This document shows positions 17,740 to 25,600 of a DNA stretch of 41,759 nucleotides, piece after piece; position 1 is the stretch's first letter, and each line of letters starts with the position of its first letter. A program made the position numbers and the translations under genes. The DNA is from Candidatus Zhuqueibacterota bacterium. Lineage in GTDB: Bacteria > Zhuqueibacterota > Zhuqueibacteria > Residuimicrobiales > Residuimicrobiaceae. The stretch spans positions 1 to 41,759 of the forward strand of contig CAUJEL010000171.1 of NCBI GenBank assembly GCA_963169875.1, written 5' to 3'. The notes beneath the pieces are model-generated. The model was not told the origin of the DNA. It did not search any database and saw only the letters and a program-made list of their open reading frames with translations.

Positions 17740-18282
17740 TCACAACCCAACCAAATGATTGAACTGAAGGTGATGAGGTGATGAAATTTTCAAAAATTTC
17801 TCCGGTGAATCATGCAGTGGTGACGATTTGTGTCGGGATGGTTTATTATTGACGCTTACATTAACCATGCCAATATACCGATGTGCATAACCATCGAGAA
17901 ATGCATTTTCGTTCCAGAAATGCTTTCCAATTTCTTTGCAATAGGAAATTACGCAGGAAGCACCCTTAAGTTGTTTAATTATATAGCTGCTATCCTTTGG
18001 GCCAGCCTTCAGTTCAACATAAAGAATGACTTTTTTCTCTTCGCTAATAATAATGAAATCAGCCCGTTTGCATTCTCCTTTATCGCCTTTAAAAAATGTC
18101 TTTGGCGTGGGAAATTCGTCAGCTTTTATGACAAGAGCATCGGTAGGTATATTGCGGATGAATGAAACAGAATTCTTGTGTCCTTCTTCATGGAGCTTGA
18201 TGATTGGTTTACCATATTCATACTCATGCGGAACCAGCGCAGATTCTAGAATCAGTTCAGAGAGGATTTCAATATCCTGCAT
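17740..18282 (-). CDS. PD-(D/E)XK nuclease-like partner of the adjacent AAA ATPase
   Basis: About 180 residues. The segment 'KRADFIIISEEKKVILYVEL' followed by 'KAG' and 'IKQLKGASCVISYC' gives D76, E91-x-K93 and Q105 (numbering from the upstream GTG). That is the D-(14)-ExK-Q arrangement of PD-(D/E)XK nucleases, with the expected beta-hairpin and following helix. Predicted role: DNA- or RNA-cleaving effector controlled by the ATPase encoded just upstream. ATG at 18280-18282 overlaps the ATPase stop by one base (TGATG); a GTG at 18285 would overlap by four. GGGGAGGGGATGA gives a strong ribosome-binding site. The stop sits 2 bases before the pglX ATG. It lacks the DUF4435/TOPRIM features of AriB from PARIS. 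It is not a known BREX core protein. Family name unknown; the fold call is by motif only. Confidence 0.7.
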   Translation of the reverse strand: MQDIEILSELILESALVPHEYEYGKPIIKLHEEGHKNSVSFIRNIPTDALVIKADEFPTPKTFFKGDKGECKRADFIIISEEKKVILYVELKAGPKDSSYIIKQLKGASCVISYCKEIGKHFWNENAFLDGYAHRYIGMVNVSVNNKPSRHKSSPLHDSPEKFLKISSPHHLQFNHLVGL

Positions 18283-19676
18283 CACTCATCCCCTCCCCAA
18301 ATGATCTCTTCCTGGATTCGATTCATATCCTCTATGGTTTTGTCGAAACTGCGTGCCTCTATCCCAAGGCTGCTATCAATGTTGGCTTGAACAAGTGTTT
18401 GGCATCTTTTTTTGCGTTGTGCCCCATCCAGCTTAATGAGTGCTTCTTCTGCTATGTACACTCTTACCTTGTCGGGACTTAACATTTCAAAATCGTAGTA
18501 ATGCTCACGATCAGCAAGTGCTTTTAGCCGCTCTCCTCCCTGATTAAGCATAATCAGGGTATTCAGTTCTTTAATGATGTAGTCGCTGTGTGTCGTGATA
18601 AACACCTTGATTCCAATATTGACCAATCGCGCAAAAAGCCGTGCAACCCTCCGCTGATTATCCGGATGCAGATTCAGTTCTGGCTCATCAACCATCAGAA
18701 GGTCGCCCGGGGCGGCTACATGGCGAAGGTAAAAACCAATATCCAGCAACGAACGTACTGCGCTTGAACTTTCGACAAGTGAAAGCTTTACCCGCTTGTT
18801 CGCAGATGGAATGAACTGGACTTCTCCGTCTTTGCTAACGTTGTAATGCCCACCGATAATGTCCTCAAAGGATCTGAGGATTTCAGAGTGATTTTTTAGT
18901 ATGAAACTTCCCTTGTTTTTTAAATCAGGTAAAGTTCGTATAAAATCAACATTCCTGCGGACTGCAATAGGATATTCGCCACTAAACTTGCTCAAGAACT
19001 GAATAGGGTGCAATTTCGATGATTTTTCCCCCAACATTTCAACCAGGCGATTCTTTGTAAAATCCAGTTCTTTCTGAAAAATTGCAGCGCCAGTTCTTTC
19101 GGCACTTGCAAGAAAGGGTTTTGGAACTAGCTTTCCAAGGACAGTAGCAGCAATTCCTTCGCCGATCATATTCTCTATAATATGCTTTGGTGGCAGATCA
19201 TCGTTATCCTTCTCTAAAATCAGGCTGGCCACTAATTCGTATTTGGATTCCGATGAAGAAATCTGCAGGACACTCCGCTTGGCTGTACCATACTTTATAT
19301 GAACCTTGGTCGGCGAAAGTGAATCTGCTGTTCCCAGACTAAACGTTAGTTCAGCGTTTTCAAACCGGCTCTCATTGCCAGCGAATACTCGATACATAAT
19401 CTTTGAGTACCGCCTACTTGCATCATTCAAGTAACTTTGCAAGCGGTCAAAGTATGGTTGCAGCGGGATATTTACAGAACCCTCTTTTAGAAGTTTTTCT
19501 ATAACATCGTTCTCAAAAGGGAACTCCTCATTTGTTCGGAGGTAATCGAAAAATCCATAAGCGGCATGCATAGCATATGTTTTACCAGTGTTATTTTGTC
19601 CACAAATAATTGTCAGTTCCCCGAGAGTAAACTCGGCCTGTTTAATAGGGCCAAGATTTTTTATGGAAATCTTCAT
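18282..19676 (-). CDS. AAA_15/OLD-like ABC-type ATPase, BREX-embedded accessory
   Basis: 464 residues. The N-terminus 'ISIKNLGPIKQAEFTLGEL' and Walker A 'CGQNNTGKTY' (GQNNTGKT, 26-33) are typical of RecF/OLD-type ATPases. Walker B is 'LLMVDEPELNLHP' (about 326-338) and the switch histidine is in 'FITTHSDYIIKELN' (H363). The protein ends without a TOPRIM domain, so catalysis is expected from the separate nuclease encoded next. Its architecture is like AriA of PARIS or PtuA of Septu: an ATPase that senses phage and releases or activates a partner nuclease. GAGGAG lies about 10 bases before the ATG. Upstream are 249 bases holding a brxC-tail remnant and a repeat-palindrome array, so this gene probably begins a sub-operon that runs ATPase-nuclease-pglX-pglZ. 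Confidence 0.85.
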   Translation of the reverse strand: MKISIKNLGPIKQAEFTLGELTIICGQNNTGKTYAMHAAYGFFDYLRTNEEFPFENDVIEKLLKEGSVNIPLQPYFDRLQSYLNDASRRYSKIMYRVFAGNESRFENAELTFSLGTADSLSPTKVHIKYGTAKRSVLQISSSESKYELVASLILEKDNDDLPPKHIIENMIGEGIAATVLGKLVPKPFLASAERTGAAIFQKELDFTKNRLVEMLGEKSSKLHPIQFLSKFSGEYPIAVRRNVDFIRTLPDLKNKGSFILKNHSEILRSFEDIIGGHYNVSKDGEVQFIPSANKRVKLSLVESSSAVRSLLDIGFYLRHVAAPGDLLMVDEPELNLHPDNQRRVARLFARLVNIGIKVFITTHSDYIIKELNTLIMLNQGGERLKALADREHYYDFEMLSPDKVRVYIAEEALIKLDGAQRKKRCQTLVQANIDSSLGIEARSFDKTIEDMNRIQEEIIWGGDE

Positions 19677-19689
19677 TTCATCGTTCTCC

Positions 19690-19743
19690 TCAAATCTGAA
19701 TTGTTTTCCCTTTGCGGATTTCTTCCAGCAGCGTCGCGCGTAT
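19690..19743 (-). pseudogene. Degenerate duplicate of the 3' end of brxC
   Basis: The minus strand encodes 'IRATLLEEIRKGKTIQI' and a stop. The true brxC (stop at 21426) ends in 'MREAMLEEIRKGKRIQI'. By eye 12 of 17 residues and 41 of 54 bases agree, with many of the differences at third codon positions, so the copy comes from a diverged brxC allele rather than a fresh duplication. A stop codon lies directly before it. It sits 13 bases upstream of the ATPase start, between that gene and the 12-bp repeat array. Confidence 0.8.
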
Positions 19744-19764
19744 TTATCGTGCGAGCCTAATATG

Positions 19765-19820
19765 TTCTATGCACGATTCTATGCACGATTCTATACACGA
19801 TTCTATACACGCGTGTATAG
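19765..19820. promoter_or_regulatory. Four 12-bp repeats ending in an 18-bp perfect palindrome
   Basis: Units TTCTATGCACGA (19765, 19777), TTCTATACACGA (19789) and TTCTATACACGC (19801) are head-to-tail. The last unit continues into CTATACACGCGTGTATAG (19803-19820), a perfect dyad whose half-site is the repeated unit itself. A multi-site operator or iteron array is the simplest reading, placed upstream of the ATPase-nuclease-pglX-pglZ genes and downstream of a wHTH protein that could bind it. It could also be a recombination site at the edge of an inserted cassette. Confidence 0.6.
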
Positions 19821-19925
19821 TATAAAATCGGAAATCGCGGCTTTTCAGCGCTATGAACATATTTTCGTTCATGGAGCATAAATACGAACGGGTACACATT
19901 ATGTATCCATTTCGGCTGTTTGCCC

Positions 19926-21416
19926 TCATGGCGCATTCCTTTTTATCCACTCTTTACCCGCTGCGGTCAACCGGTATTTCTGCAAGCGGCTGTTGGGTTT
20001 GGCGGGGATGGTCATTTCGATCTTACCCTGTCCAAGCAAAAGGCGGAGTTGCTTTTTCAGTTCACCGGACACGGTTTTGTGACCAAGTTTTTGCGCCAGC
20101 TCGGCTTTTCCCGAAGGCTCTTGCGCTAGCAATAAAAGTACTTTGATGGCCAATGCTGACTCGGGCCGTAACTCGGGCCGTGACTCGGGCCGTGACTCGG
20201 GCCGTGACTCCAGGGTGGTGACTTCCAGTCTCTCGCCAAACTCCGGCACTTTGACTACTATTCTAAACACATCTCCCTCAACAAGTTCCGGATCTGCTCC
20301 GCCATATGCCCGACTGTATTTCATCATTTTGCGCATGCCGGAGCCGAGTTCGTCGGCGCGACCAATCTGGCGAAAGAATTTGGCAATCACAGGGTTCTTG
20401 GGGAAAGGAGTAAATGTTTCCGGATCAAGCCGGCCAAAGCCATGGGGACGACTGCTGTTCTCGGTGCGCACTATACCACGCTCGATGATGAGCTTGGCGG
20501 GGAAGGCGTTCATGTATTCCCGATGGATCAGGATGTTCGAAGCCACTTCTCGAAAGATAGCGTCGCGGATGCTGATGCTGGTGGTCCCTTCCAGAAAAAA
20601 CGGGTCGGGCAGGTGTTTGTGGATAAAAGCCATGATTCGTTCATAACTTTCCACCAGATTGACATCGACGAAATCGCGGTCATCGTAGCGATCAAGATTC
20701 ACTTTGCGCAGGATCAGATCGGTGCGGTGGTGGGGTACCGTATTCAACAACGGCAGTTGCTTCCCCAGCAGCAGAATCCCCGCCAGGGTAATACCGCTTG
20801 CACCACTTTCTGGACTGGTCTGATAAAGCTGGGCGCTTTTGAGCAGCTCCAGATCATCCAAATCTTTCCATGGATGATTTTCCCAACGGAGGGTCGCAAT
20901 CTTGCGGCATTTGGCGATCAGATCACGGTCCAGATCATCAAGCAGAAGATGAGGAAAGATTCTGTTTTCGCTATAGGTTGACTGTTTGCGCTGATATAGG
21001 TGTGCAACCTGGGCCGTATTGTCTGTGATATCGAAATCTCCATCCTCATTCCGATCAAAAATACGGCCATTGCAGCGGTGGACCTGTGAACTTTCCGGCA
21101 CATAAATGTAAAGCAATTTTTTGCCTTCCAATTCAGCATCTAAAATGGAAAGGTAGGTCGGCGGCGTCAGTTTCTGCGGATTGTTGATGCCGGTGACAAA
21201 GTCCTTGCGAATCTGATCGAGCTCGCCCGGATCAATTCCAACAATCGAACCGTCATCAGCCACGCCCAGCAGCAGGGTGCCCCCATGCCGATTCAAAAAA
21301 GCGCACACAGTCTGATAAACAGATTTGGGCAATTGATCGCGACAAGCCTTGAACTCAACATCAAGCCCCTCGCCTATTGCAATCATTGCCTGTAATCTTT
21401 GTTCATCGGTGTTCAT
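19926..21416 (-). CDS. AlbA_2 / HATPase-like putative transcriptional regulator
   Basis: 496 residues. The N-terminal AlbA_2 (Schlafen-type, DNA/RNA-binding) domain shows 'EGLDVEFKACRDQLPKSVY' and 'FLNRHGGTLLLGVADDG' (about 16-56). The middle has an HATPase_c_4-like segment, 'IFREVASNILIHREYMN' (about 288-304), and 'GRADELGSGMRKM'. After a linker made of SRPE repeats (about 403-420) comes a C-terminal winged-helix region (about 421-490). Such proteins are usually called RecG-like or divergent AAA_4 regulators; they occur in defence islands and some control them. It starts 9 bases after the brxC stop with GGAAGC before the ATG, so it is read with brxA-brxB-brxC. It is not a BREX core gene and may replace the BrxR-type regulator, which is absent here. 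The gene lies between the true brxC tail and a second degenerate brxC tail, suggesting insertion as a cassette. Confidence 0.8.
   Translation of the reverse strand: MNTDEQRLQAMIAIGEGLDVEFKACRDQLPKSVYQTVCAFLNRHGGTLLLGVADDGSIVGIDPGELDQIRKDFVTGINNPQKLTPPTYLSILDAELEGKKLLYIYVPESSQVHRCNGRIFDRNEDGDFDITDNTAQVAHLYQRKQSTYSENRIFPHLLLDDLDRDLIAKCRKIATLRWENHPWKDLDDLELLKSAQLYQTSPESGASGITLAGILLLGKQLPLLNTVPHHRTDLILRKVNLDRYDDRDFVDVNLVESYERIMAFIHKHLPDPFFLEGTTSISIRDAIFREVASNILIHREYMNAFPAKLIIERGIVRTENSSRPHGFGRLDPETFTPFPKNPVIAKFFRQIGRADELGSGMRKMMKYSRAYGGADPELVEGDVFRIVVKVPEFGERLEVTTLESRPESRPESRPELRPESALAIKVLLLLAQEPSGKAELAQKLGHKTVSGELKKQLRLLLGQGKIEMTIPAKPNSRLQKYRLTAAGKEWIKRNAP
20158..20205. repeat. Four 12-bp repeats coding an SRPE linker
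   Basis: Four tandem copies of (G/A)ACTCGGGCCGT, in frame with the AlbA_2 gene, code for repeated S-R-P-E before the winged helix. The unit length is four codons, so copy-number change would lengthen or shorten the linker without breaking the frame. Confidence 0.85.
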
Positions 21417-21425
21417 CTTTGCTTC

Positions 21426-24400
21426 CTAAATCTGAATCCTTTTTCCCTTGCGTATCTCTTCCAGCATCGCTTCGCGCATGGATTCCAGGTAGCGTTCTAC
21501 ATCGGTCTCGTCGGCTAGCCAGGCTTTATCGAAAGAGACCTTCACAGAGCGGCTGGGCACATACTCAATGGGCGGTTCCGGCTTGGCGTGTGGCGCAGGT
21601 TTCGCCTCTTTAACCAGCGTAGCGGTTTCACTGGATTTCGGCGCGGGCTTGGGTGTTGGCGCCGGTTGCGCCCATGATGTCAGCTGCGAAAGCAGACGCT
21701 GGTACTCGCCTTCCTCAAACCGGCGCAGGGTATCGCGGATGACGGCAATTAATTTTTGGCGCTCAAGGTCAGCTATGATTTCGTTGAACGGTCGGGTGAT
21801 CTGATCCTGTTGATCACCATTCAATGCGCTAAATTCAGCCATGCCGCAGAGACGGGCTTTCAAAGCGGTGACCGTCTCCTTTGCCTTGGCAATCTCGGCC
21901 TCAATCTGATCGGTGATTTTCTTCTGCAGCCTTTCGACTTGCGTCTTCACCTGCTGCATACGGTTGCCCCTGAAACATTCCAGATCGGTCAAGCTGGCGA
22001 CCACCTGAGCGGTTTCGTCGCCTTCGATATAGGAAAAATTGGGCTCCTGATTTTGAACGAACCTGCAGGCGTTATCGAAAATGCCCCTCTGCGGACCGCC
22101 CATGAATTTGCGGACGGGATCGATGACGCTTTCCTTCATATCGAGCAGCGCGTCTTCCTGGTGGGTGAGTTCGGTCAGATACCAGGAATAAGGCTTGCCG
22201 GTCAGATCCTTGAGCTTTTCAAGGACTGGTGTCAGCGCATTCAGGAACGGATATTGGGATGCCTGTGCCGCCAGCAGTGTGAGCTGATGCGAGAGATCCT
22301 GGAGCGCGGTGCCGGTTTCCTTGCCGAGCGCCTTCGCTTCACTGGCGCGGGGCGGGGCATCGAAAAAGTCCTCAAAGAATTCTTTGAGTGCACGGACCTG
22401 TGAAGCTGTAAATTCGACCTGCGGTTCCAGCACCACATTGCCGTGACCATGGGTGTTGCGCAGTGCCCGTTCCAATTCATCCTCTTCGAGCAGGTTGCCA
22501 TCGGCGCGAACCTCGACTTTGCCGCGCGCGCACAGGTTGGCCAGGGTACAAAGCACAGCAGCGTAGTACCAGCCGTACGGTTTGCGCTCGAACTTCTCCA
22601 GCAGGTTTTTCAGGGTGGTACGCACGCCACCCCGGTTATTGCTCTGAATAAAAGCCAAAAGCTCTTGCTCAGACTCAGCCAGAGATGTGGCATCATTGCC
22701 GAACAGCCCCTGCTGCGAATGCTTGAGGCATTTGCCGATGTCGTTCTCGGTATAAGCGATGCCGCGCAGCATGCGAAGGTTCGGATAGGCACGGGAGATG
22801 AGCTCGTGGAATCCGCGCACTATACGGGTCTGCGCGTCCTCTGAACCGATTTCAATGTCGGTGCCTGCCACGAGCAACTTGGCTTTGCCCATCAGGCTTT
22901 GCACACGCTGCTGCACATCGCTGTAGCGTTCCCGGTTCTGGAAGCCTTTATCGGTCAGAATGCGTTTCACCGCTTCCTGTTGCGTGATCGAAATAGTCTG
23001 ACGGATGTATTTCTCTGTCTTCTTATACATGAGGATGTCACGAACAAGACGTTCATCCGCAGGCATCAGGATCAGCAACTCGTCCCGGCCCATGCTTTGC
23101 ATCCGCAGGATTGACTCGTTTTCGGCATTTTCATGGAACGGGCTGATCGCATGGATGGCCAGCTCGTATTCCCGCCCATGCAGCCGATCATCGAGCTTTC
23201 TGGAGAACGCGTAGTCCTGGCCATTTTCGTCGTAGCGGATCTTCCGATGCTTGATGATATGGTCAAATATTATCTTTTCAAGTTCAGCGGCAACATCCGA
23301 TGACTCCACCTCGGTGTTCTTGATTTCCTGCTCGACATCTTTTTCCTCGTCTGTGAGGTATTCGTAAAGCTCGCCATTACGCTGCACATAAGTCTGCTGT
23401 TCCAGTAGCCTGAGAGCTTCTTCGACACACTTTCTCAGCGCAGGCAGATCCTGATTAAAGCTGTCAAGCATCAGGACGCACAGGTTGCGAACGGTCGGTT
23501 TGAACTCTTTGATGTATTTTACCAAAAAGAGGGTTTTCAACAGCCGTATCGCAAATGGACCATCGAGATGCTTTTCTGCCTTGATGATGGCTTGCTGGAT
23601 ATTGGATTTCAGCGTGGTGCGAATGCCCTCGAACATCAGATCAAAGGTTGCCAAATGACCAATTTCATGCTTCTCGATCTGTATAGCTACCTGCTGGAAC
23701 ACGCCCAGCATGGAGCGTTCACCCACCGAGCTATGCTTGCCCTCAAAAGCGTTATGCTGCGAAAGATTCTGAATGGCCGATTGGAAAAGCGCAAACTGGT
23801 ACGGAATGAACGGATAGCCATGAATGAAATGATCCCGATCCTGAAAATTCCTGTAGGTTTGTGAGCCGTCGGCAAAGTCGAATAGTGTCTTAAAATTGTT
23901 GGACTGCGCGTGATAAATGTCCGACAGAAGACGAACGCCTTCTTCGGTTTTCATGAGTAGACGCTTCTGGATAACTTCCGCCACATCGGCGCTGGTCAAC
24001 TTCATGCGATTAGCGAATCGGGCCTGAATTTTTGAAAAGTCGTTGCCTTGTTGTTTGCCCATCTCGCCGACAACCGTCCCCATGTCTTCCTGGGCGGTAA
24101 CGATGACCCATGCGCGGCCTCTGCATTTGGTGGCCAGGCTCTCGGCGATGGTCTGGAGGTTGGTCATCAGCTTGATGTTTTCTGCAATGTACTGACCGAC
24201 CTCATCAACAAAAAAGTTCAGGCGGAAATTGGGAGATTGCCGCTCGATATAAGCATGCACCTGTTCGGCAAAATCTTCGATGGAGACACGGTATTGGCTG
24301 CGGTATTTATCCAGTATCCCCAAGGCCGATACCTCGTCACCACCGGTTGTCTGGGCATAGGCTTTGGCAATATTGTTAGCTTCGAGCAGGGCCTGCTCGC

Positions 24401-24974
24401 GCCCCTTTTGCCATGATCTGCCCGCTATGGCTTCATAAGCCGATTTGAATTGCTCATATAGGCCACGGCTTTCGAGGTCGCGCTCGAACTGGGCTATATG
24501 TCCCTGCTTGCCGTAGTAGCCACACATCTCGTCGAAAACTTTAACAAAGACAGCAAGGAGCGCATCGATCTGGGTCTTGCTGATGACATCTGCTTTCTGG
24601 TCGATATTGAACAGAATACTTTTCGAAGGGATGGCGACTGCACGCTTGAGATCGCCGCGCAATATTTCGTTGTCACCACACTTTGGCAGGAACAGATCGA
24701 GAGTCGAGGTCCCGTTGATCTGCCGGTTTTCGAGCAAGAGCGCCAGCATCTTTAACAGATGGGATTTACCTGACCCAAAGAAGCCGGAAATCCAGACACC
24801 ATTTGCACCTTCATAGTTATTGTAGGCATCCAGAAAGGACTCAAACCGCTTCTCAACTTCGTTGGTCAATACATATTCTTCAATCTCGAGGTGAAGACTG
24901 GCTTCATCATCAGCTTTGATGACACCTTCTATGGGGCGGTCAACTGGCTTGCTAAATATGGACTTTAGAGTCAT
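21426..24974 (-). CDS. brxC: BREX ATPase BrxC
   Basis: 1182 residues. The N-terminus 'KSIFSKPVDRPIEGVIKADD' is the BrxC signature. Walker A is GFFGSGKS (about 64-71) and Walker B is 'LNFFVDEVGQYI' (about 253-264), as in ORC/Cdc6-like P-loop ATPases. 'FIPYQFALFQSAIQNLSQHN' and 'GERSMLGVFQQVA' are conserved in the family. BrxC is required for both methylation and exclusion and associates with BrxB, PglZ and PglX. The C-terminal third has coiled-coil-like helices and a Pro/Ala/Lys-rich linker (PAPTPKPAPKSSE) before a terminal segment ending LEEIRKGKRIQI. ATG at 24974 is preferred; a GTG sits one codon upstream, behind GAAGGAAG. It begins 11-14 bases after brxB. The final 17 codons are duplicated in diverged form at 19690-19743. 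Confidence 0.95.
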   Translation of the reverse strand: MTLKSIFSKPVDRPIEGVIKADDEASLHLEIEEYVLTNEVEKRFESFLDAYNNYEGANGVWISGFFGSGKSHLLKMLALLLENRQINGTSTLDLFLPKCGDNEILRGDLKRAVAIPSKSILFNIDQKADVISKTQIDALLAVFVKVFDEMCGYYGKQGHIAQFERDLESRGLYEQFKSAYEAIAGRSWQKGREQALLEANNIAKAYAQTTGGDEVSALGILDKYRSQYRVSIEDFAEQVHAYIERQSPNFRLNFFVDEVGQYIAENIKLMTNLQTIAESLATKCRGRAWVIVTAQEDMGTVVGEMGKQQGNDFSKIQARFANRMKLTSADVAEVIQKRLLMKTEEGVRLLSDIYHAQSNNFKTLFDFADGSQTYRNFQDRDHFIHGYPFIPYQFALFQSAIQNLSQHNAFEGKHSSVGERSMLGVFQQVAIQIEKHEIGHLATFDLMFEGIRTTLKSNIQQAIIKAEKHLDGPFAIRLLKTLFLVKYIKEFKPTVRNLCVLMLDSFNQDLPALRKCVEEALRLLEQQTYVQRNGELYEYLTDEEKDVEQEIKNTEVESSDVAAELEKIIFDHIIKHRKIRYDENGQDYAFSRKLDDRLHGREYELAIHAISPFHENAENESILRMQSMGRDELLILMPADERLVRDILMYKKTEKYIRQTISITQQEAVKRILTDKGFQNRERYSDVQQRVQSLMGKAKLLVAGTDIEIGSEDAQTRIVRGFHELISRAYPNLRMLRGIAYTENDIGKCLKHSQQGLFGNDATSLAESEQELLAFIQSNNRGGVRTTLKNLLEKFERKPYGWYYAAVLCTLANLCARGKVEVRADGNLLEEDELERALRNTHGHGNVVLEPQVEFTASQVRALKEFFEDFFDAPPRASEAKALGKETGTALQDLSHQLTLLAAQASQYPFLNALTPVLEKLKDLTGKPYSWYLTELTHQEDALLDMKESVIDPVRKFMGGPQRGIFDNACRFVQNQEPNFSYIEGDETAQVVASLTDLECFRGNRMQQVKTQVERLQKKITDQIEAEIAKAKETVTALKARLCGMAEFSALNGDQQDQITRPFNEIIADLERQKLIAVIRDTLRRFEEGEYQRLLSQLTSWAQPAPTPKPAPKSSETATLVKEAKPAPHAKPEPPIEYVPSRSVKVSFDKAWLADETDVERYLESMREAMLEEIRKGKRIQI

Positions 24975-24988
24975 CACGCTTCCTTCGT

Positions 24989-25600
24989 TTATGCTTCGCA
25001 GTGAAAGATATTGAAGGCCCGGTAATATTTGTCGTCATGCAGTCTTCCAAAGAGATCGAGCGATGCTCCCGACTCCAGGGAGTGGGTGTATGCTCCCGGG
25101 AAAAACATGACGGTCGGTTTCTCTTTCGCCGTGCTTTGCAAATTGTTCAAAACGTTGTGTGAGCGGATGTAGGGGAACACCTCTCCAACACCGCACAGAA
25201 AGAGAACATCGAAATCCGTGCTTGCCAGCTTGGTTGCAATGGCCGGAACAAGGTGCGCTTCGGGGTCCAGTACGCCTTGCAACAGTTCCTTGAGCTGCTC
25301 TTTGGCGACAGTATTCTCCATCTCGAGAATCTGCTCCCAGATGTCACGTTCTTTGAGGATTTCGATCGAAAGGTCATAAAGGTTAATCTGCAGAATCCGA
25401 ATACCGGCCTGCTCAAGACGGTTGACAAGCAGACGCTGGAGCCGGCCCATTTCGACAGACTCTTCCGGCTTGAAAGGACAGATGAAGAACGGAACCTCGT
25501 TGCCGAGACCTTGCTTGTTTAGAAAACGTTTACTCGAGATCACAGAAAAGAGATGTTGAAATCTGTCTTGCATTGGCATTCCGCCACTATGAGCTGTCAC
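24989..25600 (-). CDS. brxB: BREX protein BrxB (DUF1788)
   Basis: 203 residues from the GTG at 25598-25600, which overlaps the brxA stop by four bases (GTGA) and has GAGGGGGA about 8 bases upstream, indicating translational coupling. In-frame ATGs at residues 8 and 10 are alternative starts; family members usually begin close to 'MQDRFQHLFSVISS'. The conserved C-terminal segments 'FLCGVGEVFPYIRSHNVLNN' and 'DKYYRAFNIF' identify DUF1788/BrxB. BrxB is small and cytoplasmic, with no known catalytic activity. It is essential in type I BREX and is thought to bridge PglZ and the other core proteins. Confidence 0.93.
   Translation of the reverse strand: MTAHSGGMPMQDRFQHLFSVISSKRFLNKQGLGNEVPFFICPFKPEESVEMGRLQRLLVNRLEQAGIRILQINLYDLSIEILKERDIWEQILEMENTVAKEQLKELLQGVLDPEAHLVPAIATKLASTDFDVLFLCGVGEVFPYIRSHNVLNNLQSTAKEKPTVMFFPGAYTHSLESGASLDLFGRLHDDKYYRAFNIFHCEA

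Noticed and set aside
17740-19676. Direct assignment of the ATPase/nuclease pair as PARIS (AriA/AriB)
   Set aside because: The ATPase fits in general terms, but the partner shows a PD-(D/E)XK pattern and no DUF4435/TOPRIM features, so only an analogy is claimed.
19765-19820. CRISPR or short direct-repeat spacer array
   Set aside because: The 12-bp units are head-to-tail with no spacers.
19744-19950. Minus-strand open frame with CIES repeats
   Set aside because: The peptide repeats simply reflect the 12-bp DNA repeats; the frame overlaps the end of the AlbA_2 gene, has no good ribosome-binding site, and ends at the array.
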